Source of the DNA: Glossina fuscipes
Lineage: Eukaryota > Arthropoda > Insecta > Diptera > Glossinidae
Assembly: GCF_014805625.2 (NCBI RefSeq)
Contig: NW_023998415.1
Location: 20,403,939-20,467,938, forward strand
Length of the DNA: 64,000 nucleotides
Reading direction: 5' to 3'
Shown here in pieces: positions 27,186 through 39,744 of this stretch; the first letter of the stretch is position 1; the number at the start of each line of letters is the position of its first letter. Position numbers and translations under genes: made by a program. Under the pieces are notes generated by a model. The model made no database searches. It was not told the DNA's origin and was given only the letters and a program-made list of their open reading frames with translations.

Positions 27186-30100
27186 TATTTAATAATCCAA
27201 ACTGGACTCATACAATATTTCTACTCGTTTTTATTTACTGGTTTGATTGTGTTAGATCACAAGTTCTTCTCCTGAAATGAGTAACATCCCATTAGGAATC
27301 GATGATAAGCAGTTGTATTGAACGTTGCATATGGCTTCCAAATGAATTTTAAAAACAATTTTCAATACAATAATTGTCATCAATTGCAAATTGTTGAAAT
27401 AAATTTTTGGAATCTTTTCGATTCATTTTTAAAATTGTGTTGCTTCTTCCTTTCAACGATTACAAACGGAGTGGATTGGTTGCGTCCATCATCGAAGAAT
27501 GGAAAGACGGATAGAAAGTCTCGCAAATTAATATTCTTCGAGAACTGGATTGTTTATGGAAGCAAATAAATAATATATTTTTTCCAGCCATTCTGCAATT
27601 CATCTAATCTGCGTCTCCATCTTCCTTGCTTTGGCTATTATCTGTATAAACTGTGTTCCTTGAATGAAAATCATTTTTCTCAAATAGTATTTGTGATAGG
27701 ATGATATCGGGTTAAAGCAATGTGTATTTGCTGTCTCGTGGCGGCTCTGATTTTATTTCTTCTGATCTGATTATCATGATCTCTCCTTTAGAGCAATAAA
27801 TTACAAGTTTTTATGAGACAAAACCCAGTTTTATATTACAGTTCTAACCGAATTCGGGCTGCACAACTAGGGGCAGAAGTCGTTCTCTTTCTAAATCTAA
27901 ATCTTTAGATAGCCTTATCGTGATCGTAACACTCATCTACGATGATTTTTGAAAAGTGTTTGCTTTTCATTTTCGTGAAAATTGCTTAAAATCCAAGAAT
28001 GTTGCCAAGTATGAAGAATGACAAAAAAACTGCTGCAATGGTATTTGAATCGTAATCCGTAAGAGATAAACTTAAATAGCATGTTTATTAAGCAAATATT
28101 ATTTGACATCGAATCGTTTATTTATAGTTCATAACGTTTAAAAAAAAAAAAACAAAAGAAAAAAAATGTTTTCGATGAAATCTTAAACGGCATGTTAGAG
28201 TTATTTTTAAAATTATCGATATTTTTTTAAAAAACTTTGTGCAAAGGAATACATTTAAAAAGCAAGCACGCAAAAATTTCCTGTCAACTTTAAATATAAA
28301 AATTTCATACGATATTTTTTACCGGTTCAATGTCTCTTGGAAAGATTACTTTGTTCTCTTACCTATGAAATGCCGAACTGATTTGGCTTTGTATTTTTTG
28401 TTGCTTCTTTTTTTTTTTTTTTTGGCTTTCCATCTCTCCTTCTCTCGTAGCGTTTGTATAAGTGAAAGGGATGTGACACAAAAGTAGATTTTAGAATAAA
28501 GGCAGAAAAATTACGGAAAATCCTAACAAATGCATGCACGTTTGCACACAAAATACGAGAAATTACAATGCAGTCCAATGTATGTAGAAATATAGCTTTA
28601 GATACTTGTAATATATAAACAGGGACATACATACGCGCAAACATTGACGCATATATCCTTGGGTGCAAGTTGATGAGTTACCGATGATACGTTTTATTGA
28701 ACAAATTTGTTTCTATGTCTTCCCCATATATATATATATATATACATATATATATGTAACAAATCTCTTTTTTGTTCAATATTTTCTTTATTTTTCTTTT
28801 TCCTTTTCAACTACAGTTTTGTTGCGTGTATACGCTTTCGCATTCATTCAGGTGCATTCATTGTTAAAAAAATAAAAATGTTTTTAGAATATTCTTTTTC
28901 TTCTTCTTCTTTTTTTCTTTTTCTTTTTCTTTTTCTTTTTCTTTCTCTTTCTCTTTCTCTTTTTTTTTTTTTTTTTTTAATTTTTGCATTGAAAAGATAA
29001 AGTACCGGGAAGAGGGAGATGAAGGGGGAAAAAGTTAATCATTGATACACAATTTTTTTTCTTCTGTTTTTCGTTTCAAAAAGAGTAACTCTCGCAAACG
29101 ACATTAGATTGATACTTAAAATAGTTATATGTAAGTAAGTGAAATTCGCCTTCTTCTGCTTAGTTACGTAGAGGGGATAAAGTTTTAGTGCATCTTTTAA
29201 GGATCTTCCTACCATTCATATTCACATTCATATCCTTATGGAAAATAAATAAAAACATACACTTTGGCACACGAATTGCTTGTAATTCAAGTGAATCGAC
29301 AAATAATATGAAATTGTCAACTCTTTTGCTTTAAAAAGGATTATACGGTTATTTTCTTTCATAATAGACATTTTTTATATGCTCTTCATTTATAATGAAA
29401 GCAAATAAATAAATATATAATAATCTTTTTCGAAAATTGATTATCAAAAAAAAAAAAATAAATAAATAAATAAATAAAAAATAAAAAGAGGACAGAAATT
29501 GCATTTACATCAATAAAATGAATGATTTAATAAATTGAAAGAAATAAAATAAATATATAAAGAAAAAAAAAAAAAAAACATTGTCTTTATTCAATTTATA
29601 AAAATAATTGTACAATTTACTCGATTGGTATTACAATATGACATGTAATAGTACTCCTCTCTCCTCTTTCAATATTATTTTCATTCGAAGGATTTTACTT
29701 ATTTTACAATTATTGAAGAGCTGTTCTGCATTAACATCGGTCGCAGACACGTCGGTCAATAATTCTCGGAACTAACGCAAAGAAGTCATCTGCAACAAAA
29801 ATTCCACATTACATTTAGCCAGGATCTTAACGTGCTAATGACGTTCATAAAAATTTCATGTTATTTACTTGTTACAGCGGCTTCGCTAACCCTTCTTTCG
29901 CTTCTTTCGAAACAGTGCAAAAACCTGAATATCATTTGATGGTTACGCATTGAGTTTTGCTTGAACGGGCAACGATGATCCTGGACGTAGTGAACGCTCG
30001 GAAGAAGTAAGTGGTTATAATCAGAATATATCCAAAAATTCTAACGATTACTCTCGATAATCGGAAATCGTAAATTTACCTGAGTAAGATTGCGACGCCC

Positions 30101-30425
30101 AGCAACCGCAATGTTCTAATGCAGCCTTTAGCAAATGCTAATGGAATGCCAAGGAAAAAGGATATGGAGCGAATGATGATGCCACTGAAAAAACTTAAGC
30201 ACATTTTGACGGCCTTAAAAAATCCTTCTCTTAGAAAAGGTATAAAAAAAAAAATATTTCACATCAAAATATATGTCATTCTTGGAGGAGAGAGAAAAAA
30301 AAAAGAAGGAGTTTTCGTATTTAGCAGCGAGAATTATTGAAGCATTGATTCATTGTATGGTAGTTCCATGCTGATCAGCAACAAGTGTACGTAATCGGTC
30401 GAATTTTTGCTTACCAGAGCTAAAG
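27186..30425. other. gene-free AT-rich spacer
   Basis: TA tract at 28726-28756, pyrimidine tract at 28888-28978, AAAT tracts at 29444-29486 and an A run at 29560-29578. No gene seen. Confidence 0.6.
28888..28978 (+). repeat. polypyrimidine tract (TTCTT/CTTT)n
   Basis: About 90 nt of nearly pure C/T on the plus strand, built of TTC, CTTTTT and CTCTTT units and ending in a T run. Simple-sequence DNA; frames across it are not genes. Confidence 0.85.
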
Positions 30426-30636
30426 TGGTGGCGGCCAGAAGAGAATAACGAAGAAGAAAGAGATAGGAAGTTGGCTGCAGCTTAGTGGGTGTGCGCCCAA
30501 TCGGTAACCGTTATGCCTTTATCGACTGAGCGCTCACTATAGTTACAACCAAAGCATAATCTACCCCACTTGAGATTTGAACTCGCGAATACTGACGCGC
30601 TGGTTCTGGTTCGTACCTATTCAGCTACTCATGCGC
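30426..30636 (-). mobile_element. tRNA-derived SINE, near full-length copy
   Basis: Same family. A box TAGCTGAATAGG is the complement of 30616-30627; B box GAGTTCAAATCTC is the complement of 30572-30584. The body has the GGGCGCACACCCACTAAG block (30482-30499 on the plus strand) and the pyrimidine-rich tail. Together with the copy at 13583 it defines the family layout: tRNA head, central body, CT-rich 3' part. Confidence 0.78.
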
Positions 30637-30829
30637 ATATGTACTAATTAATGCATTGTTACTATTATATACAATATGATGGGATATTTAAAATCGCATG
30701 ACACAAGTTTTGTAATGAAGACGGCATGCAACACCTTGTAAATTTCTGTTCAAGCTAAAAAACGTAACGTAGCCATTCACAAGACATTACAGATATGTTA
30801 CAAATAAAAGGGCATTTTTACAGTCTACA

Positions 30830-31660
30830 TAACTTGGGGTACAGAGTATGTTAAGTTGGAGCGAACGAATGTAACACCCAGGAGGGCTTAAGCTAGACCC
30901 GCTTTTTGTCCTATCAATCGATTCAGAATCGATTTAACCTTGTCTATCCGTCCTGTTTGTTTATGTTTAAAATACGGGTTACAATTTTCGAGACATTTGG
31001 ATGGGATTTGATATATTGGTGTTTTTTGGCTTATACGTTATTGAAACCGGTTGGAATCGAATCACATTCTCACCCAATCTTCATTTAACGCTTTATTTTT
31101 ATAGGTCATTACAAGTAAACATGTTATAATTTTTTGGATTTTCGAGACAAAAATCGTGAAAATATTTCGGTATTCCCAAGTTTGTGTGAAAACTTTGGCT
31201 TGGATGTGGCGATTTTTTGAATCCATTGCCGAATAACCATTTTTAGGAAAACTGAAGCTTTATATGGTAAAAAGGCCTAATTTTTAATATTTCTTGATGA
31301 AAATTCGTTCATAATAATAATTTGACATAAATATTAACGAATCCGGACTACGAAGGCTTATTTTATAGATCCCCTATATAACAAAAACGTTAAATTTAGG
31401 ATATTTTATGATGAGAACTATTTCGAAGAACAATATTTGATATAAAACTTATCTGTATCAAATTTGAATCACGTAGGTCTATTTTTTTAATTATCGCCGC
31501 ATACAAGCATCGTCATGAAATATTTAACCCTTAGATACAAGAGGGCTATAATTTTTAATATTTTACGATGAAAATTGGTTCACAGTAGCAATTTAGCACG
31601 AAACTTAATCGTGAAGAGTTTGGACCACATATGCCTATATTTTAGATCTCACCCTATAAA
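30830..31660 (+). mobile_element. dispersed repeat copy with tandem core units
   Basis: The head has AGTATGTTAAGTTGG, AACACCCAGGAGGG, an AATCGATTCA motif and a CTTGTCTATCCGTCC block, matching copies at 19840 and 26875. It continues into three degenerate tandem units of about 120 bp at 31261-31380, 31381-31505 and 31539-31658, each with AATTTTTAATATTTT, TGATGAAAA, AATTTGACA-like and GGACCAC-like motifs in order. Non-coding. Confidence 0.6.
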
Positions 31661-31709
31661 AGAGTTATCATGAAACGTGGTAAAGCCTAATATGTAGTCA
31701 TTATGACGC

Positions 31710-31729
31710 AGGAGAGAGAGAGAGACAGA

Positions 31730-31794
<65 letters not shown>

Positions 31795-31893
31795 AGAAAG
31801 AAAGAGAGAGAAAGTTAGAGAGAGAGATAGAAAGAGAGAGAGAAAGAAAGAGAGAGAGAAAGAAAGAGAGAGAGAAAGAAAGAGAGAGAGGAA
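31710..31893 (+). repeat. GA-rich simple repeat of about 185 bp
   Basis: Almost pure purine on the plus strand: (GA)n with a few CA steps, then GAAAGA variants. GA runs are GAGA-factor type binding sites in flies and can adopt triplex structure. The charged R/E and S/L reading frames over it are artefacts of the repeat. It directly follows the tandem core of the dispersed repeat at 30830-31660. Confidence 0.9.
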
Positions 31894-32802
31894 ATGGAAG
31901 ATTATTTTTGTTGTGACTGGTGAGCGATGACATTGTGAAAATACGGCTCGTGGCTTTATTTATACGTAGATGTAGCAAAGCAAAGGCTATCCAAAGGCTT
32001 GTTAGCCCATTACTGGGATTGACACTTGAACTTGACGCTTACTTATGGTCTTTAATAAACAACAATGAGAGTCCAAAACTCATAAGTTCCTAGCTTATGG
32101 GCAAATTTTGGCTGGCTAAATTTAGAAATTATAGTTTAAAAAAACTTAAGCTTGCTTTGTTAACTTCGAGAAGACTCATAAATCAATTTGCATAATTTTT
32201 GAAATCAACGTAAATAGAAAGTGTACGATAGAAGGGAATTTGAAGGCACATTTTTATAGTTGTCTCTAGGCAAGACATTATACAGTTGTCTTTATAACAT
32301 CATAATACAGACAGACATATAAATATTAAATCATCTTGAATTTGGTCTATATATATATGGTAAAGTAATCCAACCTATGTGTATGTGATGTAATTTCAGA
32401 TACGCATATCCGCTTTACATATATTTAAGAAATTTAATATACTCTCTCTGCTGGCTGTTGACGTTGGTTGAAAGAAAGAGCCGGAAAAATCTCTTAAGAA
32501 ATTCTTTATCGAAGAATTCTTGCAATATAAACAGATTCTTATATTAGTTTATTGACTTTTAGTACATTTATCTTTTTTATTTCTCTTTTTAATATTCTAA
32601 TAAATATTTCATACCATTCTATTTATTTCATAAACGTGTACAAATGTTTGTTATTGCTATTGTTATGTTTATTGCTAAATATGATATTAATTTAAAAATT
32701 GCAAAAATTAGCTTAGCTAAGTAATATTTATTAAATAAATTAAAGTTGAAAAACTATAATCATGATTAAATGGAATCTTGAATAATCATTGCCTTAAATA
32801 AA

Positions 32803-32835
<33 letters not shown>

Positions 32836-35800
32836 GTTGCGAAAAAAAAGTAACTAGCCGAATGTAAGCGAAAATACTGCTGAGTTTAATAAAAAAAAAA
32901 AAAAGGTTTCAATTTAGTTAAAAGTGTTAATAGAACCTTTTCTTTCAAAACTTCACACAATAGCTATAACTGATGAAAATTATTCTTAAAATAAGTATAT
33001 TAAATAAATTAAATATGAAAAATTCGCTTTCCTCTATTGAAGGTCTTTAAATGATTTTTCTTTTCTTTTTTTTTTTTTTTGTGGATCAGTTCATCTTATA
33101 TATAATGTATTCGTATATCGTAGCGTTTATTAGTATTGTGGAGACTGAAATCGTATGCCTTCTGCGGTTTTTGCTCATTACAGATATTCGAATCCAACCT
33201 CACCGTCAATCAATCAACTGCTTCGCGAAATATAAGCGAATCTTTTGATACTCGATACTTGTTAAAAACGCAAAAAACCGTGTGGTTACAAACGCTTGCT
33301 AACATTACTATTTGGATAAAGAAAATCTTCATTTTTTGGAGAACTAATGTAGCTAAAGACCTTGGCTTTACGCAATGCAAAGAATGAACATTTCAGTAAG
33401 TTTTAAGCTTGACTAAGTTATTAAGCTACGAGCGTTTAAGTTAACTGCGTTTTAAAGTAGCTTCGCTGGACAGAATGGTCTAAAAAAAAAAAAAACAAGA
33501 AAAAGAATTTTTTTTAAAGTTTATCAAAGCTAAAAAGGATTCTTTGCAAATCTATTTCCGCACCCAATACACCACAAGTTACTAACATAATCTAATTGCA
33601 TCTAATCACGTTTGTACTGCGCCCGTGAACTCGAGTGAAATTTCTTACGCTCAAACTCTTTCCAGTTCAGACTGTTTCATTAATGAATAGGCTGAGCAAG
33701 AAAGAACACACCAACTATGCATGTTAGTTGACATATACGAGCAACATATTTTGTATGCAATGTTTCAGGTCGAAACAAAGTTAAAGTAAAAAGTAATATA
33801 TTTTCGAATAAGATCTCTGTTCAATCATATCACCACTTATTTCCTTTATAATTTCGTATCCGAGACTTCACGCACAGTTATTTTCTTATGCATATATATT
33901 TAAATGTATATAAATATATTTATTCATTTTTTGTGTATTAAACTGTAGACCTCCTATATATTCCAGATAATTCTTCAGTCAAGCTTAGATTTTCGAAATT
34001 TATTTATATAACATATTTTTGTATAAATTAAAAGCAACGACTTAAGATATAACAACTATAAAAAAAAAAAAAAAACTATATTCATTTTAAGACGAATCTT
34101 ATACACTCAACACGTACAGAAAGCCATTCAAGTTTTTTTCTATTTAACGACATATGTCATTGGGATGATTTCATTTCTATAAATTATCGCATATATAGAT
34201 ATATATATATATATATTATTTAGGTACGAAAAGATAGCAAAAAAAAATATTCGAAACATATTGTTGCAGCTTAACAATCTTTAATATTTTTTCGTAGTGA
34301 AGTTGAGTTTCGGGGGAAAAAAAAATATCCTACGAATCTATGCATCATTTTGTATCCGGATTCCATCTTATTCGTATCAGTGCGTGTTAGGCTTTCTGCT
34401 CGATTATGCATCAAACATATATAGTGTCGACTATCTAAGCCGATGTTTACCGTAAGTAAATGTAAGATAGTTACATAAAAAAAGAGATGAAACCATGTGG
34501 AAAACTCGGAAGAAAACATGAATCACTATATTTACACAGATCAGATTTAGGCACAGTAAGGATTAATTAAATTTTTGTAAATTTATTAAAGGATTGCTTT
34601 GCATAGATTTTCATTTCGAAGAAATGCTTCGACCTGCAAGCTTATCTATCACTAAAGCCTCTCTAATTGAGAAATTAATTTAATGGGGCTTTTATTTTTA
34701 TGTCCAAAAAATCAGAATGAATTTTGATCGCCAATGAAATCGATCTAATCGATGATTCAGTCGAATATTTGTTTATTATGCGATATCTATATCTAATATT
34801 TATCAAGTAATAGCTCGCTATTAATGAAGAATCGACGGTCATCCTATGGCTTACTTAAGCAATCAATCAATGATTTCGACAAATTGCTCATTATTTCGCA
34901 ATTTTTCTGTTCTTTTAAAGCATTTACACAAATTTCCTCACAAATTAATGCATAGGCAATGCTTGCAGTGAAGGTGTATCTAACAGAGTGGCGAAGAAAA
35001 AAGATGTCGTAAAATCAACGTTAAGTCTTCTTTTCTCATGTACATACATAGCGTTCGTGATATATATATTTCTACGAATCGCATACCGAACAAGAAAGTT
35101 AGTATACCCGTAGCTTATAGTCGTGGGATATAAAGGTGTATACAAAACAACACAGCACAACAGAGCAGAGCACAATGCATCGTAACCGTTGTCCAATAAC
35201 TATTTCATTTCAGCGACTTGAACAGTAGAGACCACATATAGTGTTAACAAATCGCCATCAATAAATTTGGCTTAATTTACAATATTGATTTTTTCCTTGC
35301 ACACATTATCGCTCTCAATATCGGGGAATTTATGGGAATTATAAAGTTTTCGTAAGCACTTGAATAGCAAAAATGAAAAGTAAAAACACAAGAACAGATC
35401 GTGTATATGTTTTTAAGTGAGTACAATAAGTAAGTAAATTTGTACGCGGACTTGTCTCACAAGGGCTAGCGCGGCGTAAAGTTAACGATATATTTGATAA
35501 TTTTCCGCACTCATACAATATATATATATATACATATATATATATAAATACATGGACGCATGCATACACAATCCTTATCACATTCCAATAAATACGTAAA
35601 ATAATAAATACTCAATTACAAAATAATTGTATTGTCTGTTAAAAGTTACGTTATAGCGAAATGATACGCGCTTTTAGTGAATATGTGCACACACGTGCAT
35701 ACATAAATATTCATATAAACAAATACATGTACATACACACACGCATACACACATACACATAACACACACACACACGCACACACACACACACACACACATA

Positions 35801-35921
35801 CAGAAATACTTATTACACATTGCCTCATCTTTACACGGGTGGGTTTAGGCGTTTGATGCAAGTTTATAAATAGACACAAGAGAGATAAATTATGTAAATT
35901 ATTTCTTCCCTTTTTATGTTA
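31894..35921. other. gene-free AT-rich spacer downstream of the left phosphatase gene
   Basis: TA tracts at 32805-32833 and 34196-34216, and the CA tract at 35733. No gene seen. Confidence 0.6.
35733..35799 (+). repeat. (CA)n microsatellite
   Basis: CA repeats interrupted by GC and TA steps. The C/V-rich minus-strand frame over it is an artefact. A shorter TA tract lies at 35519-35547. Confidence 0.9.
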
Positions 35922-35927
35922 TTTATT
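35922..35927 (-). terminator. AATAAA poly(A) signal candidate
   Basis: AATAAA on the minus strand about 77 nt beyond the stop codon of the left phosphatase gene. Position and motif fit a 3' cleavage signal; nothing else supports it. Confidence 0.4.
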
Positions 35928-36003
35928 ATGGATCATGTGTTGAGGCAGTCAAGTCAGGCGAGACTGACTCCAGCCATTACCATCGCAATTGTTAATATTT
36001 ATG

Positions 36004-36924
36004 TTATGTAGGTAAGATGGCTTGTGATTTCCATTCGATGCAGTCGTTCGAGCTAGACATAAGATGCTCTTTGGCTTGTGCATTTCCAGCAGTTGACTGA
36101 GCTAAGACTTGATGCTGCAGTTGCGGTGTAGAGCAGTTTGCCGTTGACGTAGCAACATGTTGCAAAGTACGTTTGAATAGATTTTTACGCGTTTTCGAGG
36201 TTTGACTATTGCTGCTTGTGAAGTTTGCATGCCAGTATAAACGACCCACATATAAGGCACTCAGGCTGGCATATATGATACCCATTACAGCGCCCGCCAA
36301 CACATCCGACCAATGATGCCAATAATCGGCTACGCGACTCAACGTTATAAACCAGGCTAACGAGACCATAAGAAATTGCAACATGTGACGTAAGACACGA
36401 CATACACCACGTCCCTGGCGCCAAACGGCATGCAGGTAAAAGGCCAAAAATAACATGGCATAGAATGACAAACTCGAATGTGCACTGGGAAAGGAGACAT
36501 ACAATTCACGTAGCTGACGTGTGGATAGATTACGATTGGAGCAATAATATTGTTCAACGTATAGAATGCGATTTTTGTAATCCTCACATGTGGAGCCATC
36601 GGGCATACGTGGCTGACAAGCAGCATAGAAATGCGGCCGCAGGCGATGAATTACATTCTTCGCTAACTCAGTGCTCAGATAGGTGGCTATGAAACCGAAA
36701 CTAAAGCAACCCAAACTATGGCTGATGTTACGCGCATACAAACGCACTCGAAAATTATGACACAAACGTATCACTTCGATCACGGCTATGAAAAGGAACG
36801 GCAGCATAAGCATGCATAACAACAGCATAGGAACTGATATAGTGTCAGTATGATAAGGATAACGTAGCGTTAGATCACCACAAAAGAAGCCGCGTTGAAA
36901 ACTACGCATTTTGTTTAACAACTT
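36004..36924 (-). CDS. wunen-type lipid phosphate phosphatase, 3' coding exon (5' end incomplete)
   Basis: PAP2/LPP-family integral membrane phosphatase, expected to remove phosphate from lipid phosphates such as phosphatidic acid, LPA or sphingosine-1-phosphate on the outer or luminal membrane face. Numbering from the ATG at 36909-36907 (301 aa): RGFFC motif at 6-10, motif C1 K84...R91-P92, motif C2 PSAH at 141-144, motif C3 S191-R192...H198...D202. C2 has Ala where the family usually has Gly, but the catalytic His is present. Five membrane spans are visible (about 25-48, 64-88, 146-163, 176-194, 203-222). The first span of the six-span family, which precedes RGFFC in the two paralogues, is absent. 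An in-frame TAG at 36927-36925 doubles as a splice acceptor after a pyrimidine tract, so the exon probably starts at 36924 in phase 0 and TM1 lies in an upstream exon I could not find. Conserved luminal cysteines C98, C108, C123 and a glycosylation site N127-L-S. Gene identity is strong; the exact orthologue is unknown. Confidence 0.9.
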   Translation of the reverse strand, partial: KLLNKMRSFQRGFFCGDLTLRYPYHTDTISVPMLLLCMLMLPFLFIAVIEVIRLCHNFRVRLYARNISHSLGCFSFGFIATYLSTELAKNVIHRLRPHFYAACQPRMPDGSTCEDYKNRILYVEQYYCSNRNLSTRQLRELYVSFPSAHSSLSFYAMLFLAFYLHAVWRQGRGVCRVLRHMLQFLMVSLAWFITLSRVADYWHHWSDVLAGAVMGIIYASLSALYVGRLYWHANFTSSNSQTSKTRKNLFKRTLQHVATSTANCSTPQLQHQVLAQSTAGNAQAKEHLMSSSNDCIEWKSQAILPT

Positions 36925-37439
36925 CTACGCTCTTCCCATTGAAAGAAGAAAAGAACGCGCGCACACGCACATACATGTATATATATATATATATATACAA
37001 ATGTAAGAAAATAAAACAAAAAAAAAAGAAAAACATATGATAGATAAAACTCCAGTAATTTTATTCACCCTCACTTTTCATCGATTTGAAATTTTTGTAA
37101 CGATCACTTTTGATTTCCGTTTGCACGTTCATGACATGACGAACGCTCGCTAGCCCGCTTGCTCGATATCCTCATTGGTTGACTGTTTAGTTTCATCTAA
37201 TTTTGTTGTCTGGCGCAAATGTCGTTTTTAAATTCAGTAAACGCTGTTGTGGTGCTTTGGGATTTTTTGTTTTTTCTGCCCTCCTCTCTTCCATATAACT
37301 GTTGTTCTACTGGCTGGGTGTTGTGGTGTGCGTTGTGGTTGATCTGTGCTGATCATTTGTCGTAGCGGTTTGTGACTTGTTTTCAGTGAGAATCTGTTGC
37401 GTTGTGCTTCATCAAACGATAAAAACCACTAGGAATAAC

Positions 37440-37530
37440 AATAACAACAATAACAACAAACAAATGCAACAACGGCCGCAACAGCAGCAGCAACAGCAAC
37501 AGCACCAGCAAAACAGCAAAACAGCAAAAC
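37440..37530 (+). repeat. CAA/CAG (opa-like) tract
   Basis: CAACAA, then CAGCAGCAACAGCAACAG and AAACAGC units. Such tracts are common in fly transcribed regions. On the minus strand they give an L/V-rich frame that mimics a membrane span. The area 37070-37560 lies upstream of the left phosphatase gene and could hold its 5' region, but no coding exon is convincing. Confidence 0.7.
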
Positions 37531-39346
37531 AATAACAAAAATTTGAACGTTTTTTGTGCGCCGCTCACAAAAAGTCCTAACACTCAATACCATGTATTAC
37601 AACTGTTTACTAGCAGTGCTGTGCTGAACTGCCATTCATTACGGTGCATACACAATCCATCTATTTGTTCGATTCATTTGGTTCGTTGCGATTCTCTTAT
37701 AGTTTGCATTATATTCAGATTTGTTTGTGCTGCGTTTTGAGTTGTGTTTTTGTCTGTTGTCTTACAATTACTGCCTTTTTTTCTTCCATGTGCTCTATGG
37801 CCAATGTTTTTATTTTTATTACAAATTTTCTTTTTATTTATTTTTCCTTTTCTTCGTTCGTTTTTTTTTTTTTTTTTTTTTCTTTTTTAGTTTTTTAAAA
37901 AAAAACGAATTTGGGTTTGGGTTTTTTAAAACCCCACAAATTTTTTTTCTTTTTCTTACGTAGAACTTTTGCATTGATATTGAATTTATTTCTTTTATTC
38001 ATTGTTTTTGTTGTTTTTTTTTTCTTGTAATTTTTGTTCGGCTTTTGCGTTATCATTGGCGCTAGATTGTCGCTGCGTCGCGTCGCGTCAAGTCGCATAG
38101 CCTACGTATGCTCGCACTCTTGCTCTAGGTTACTCATTTACAGTAGTCGTCCAAAGAAAATGTTCCTCTCGCACGTTTATCTTTTAAAACTTACTACAGA
38201 AAGACTTGCAATTTTTACCAGTCCCTACTAAGTGAAATTCCCAATCTATACGATTGGCGGCAATAGTACCTTGAGTGATATTTCAAATATTATGTTTTAT
38301 GCGTCTCTAAATTTTGAAAAATTATTTTTTCATTTAATTAAGAATATTTTTTTTCTTTTAATAAATTTTCTAAAAAGCTAAAGCGAACCAAGATGATACA
38401 AACTTCGCCCTAACGAGATGGAGTTAAACTCAAACAACTTTCCACATTAAGCCATGACGTCAATTGAGAAACTTGAATAAAATGCATTTTTCATCATATT
38501 CTTGGATTGGCAGGGACGATGTAACAGAGTAATAATATCCGATAGGGTTATTACGCATTAAATAAGTATTAACAAAGAAAAAAAAAAAAAATTATATATG
38601 AGAAATATTATATGTACGACAATACCGGAAGCATATGTGTCAAGTATTTTTAAATGAAAGGGCAAAGGAGATTTGCAGCACGTAGTGTAACTGATGCAAA
38701 TTTGTGTCTAAACCAAGAGAAAAAAAAAGTTCTATTCAAGCGCATTTTCTATGCCCACTATGAAAAATATCAAAAAACAATAAATAAATATGCATCGATA
38801 CTCTATCGAATCGACTTTGTCGTTTTTACACAGGCGCATGAAGGCACAGGCCATAAAATATACATGGAAAGATGGGGAAAAATAAAGCTTTTCTTGCTTT
38901 CGAAAGCGGCAGCATTCTTAATTCATATTGTACTGCAAGCATATCCTTTGATAGATTTCGGTCGTCCTGAATATCTGCCTCTTATTTGTCAAATTGATTT
39001 GTGGGATAAGGGAAATAGTCATCACCCGCATTACACGAAGAAGGACGAAGAAGGCGATGTTCGATCAGGTTTAGAATTTTAAACTGAAATCACAAACATT
39101 TCATATATACTAAAGCTGATCATAAGATCAATGATGATGGTAAGCAAGAATGTACTTAATAAAGTCGGGGAAGCTACCTTCTGAATGCTGCCAAAGACTT
39201 AAGAAGACGGGTACTCTTATCGTTCGAGGGTGGGAAGAAACAAGAAAAAAGAAAAAATATCACTTTAGTTTACATCCCTACAAATATCAAAAATATTGAT
39301 TTGTCTTTTGCTAGCACATATATGGATGAAGGATTTCAGTTTTTAA

Positions 39347-39347
<1 letters not shown>

Positions 39348-39395
<48 letters not shown>
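39348..39395 (+). repeat. poly(A) run of 48
   Basis: Longest homopolymer in the window. It could be a retroposon tail, but I see no element body on its 5' side. Confidence 0.95.
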
Positions 39396-39397
<2 letters not shown>

Positions 39398-39665
39398 AAA
39401 GCCACTTCGCCTTAGAACGTTACTTCCAAGCTATGAAAATTGCTGGAGACATCTGGCTCGCTTTAAAAATCATGTTTCGATAAAAACGTATCTAATCTAC
39501 GTTTCAAGTATTCGTACTACTGCTAGTTGTGTAGTAATGCTGGGAGTATCGACTTTTTGAACCGTTCAAGATTTGACCACACCCCCTATCACTTTTTTTG
39601 ACAACTTAAGAGACCAGTTAAACCAATGAAAACAAAAAGAAAAAAGTATTATCTGAAAAATTTGG

Positions 39666-39744
39666 ATAGTTGCACAATAGTTACACTATAGTTACACTAT
39701 AGTTACACTATTGTTACACTATAGTTACACTATTGTGCAACTAT
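39666..39744. repeat. 11-bp minisatellite with inverted-repeat ends
   Basis: Seven units of 11 bp from 39668 to 39744. The five central units are AGTTACACTAT or TGTTACACTAT; the first and last are AGTTGCACAAT and TGTGCAACTAT. The ends therefore form a 15-bp perfect inverted repeat (39666-39680 with 39730-39744). Confidence 0.9.

Noticed and set aside
31649..31978. Long S/L-rich and R/E-rich frames
   Set aside because: Products of the GA tract on the two strands.
37061..37132. Short 23-codon ATG frame as the first exon of the left phosphatase gene
   Set aside because: Its donor-like sites leave phase 1, while the acceptor at 36925 needs phase 0, and it encodes no membrane span.
37383..37583. 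Leucine-rich minus-strand frame as the missing TM1 exon of the left phosphatase gene
   Set aside because: Hydrophobicity comes from the CAG/CAA tract. There is no ATG start, no fitting donor and no similarity to the TM1 region of the paralogues.
38654..39082. 142-codon ATG frame, Lys-rich
   Set aside because: No recognised domain, splice partner or poly(A) context. Kept only as a chance-level candidate.
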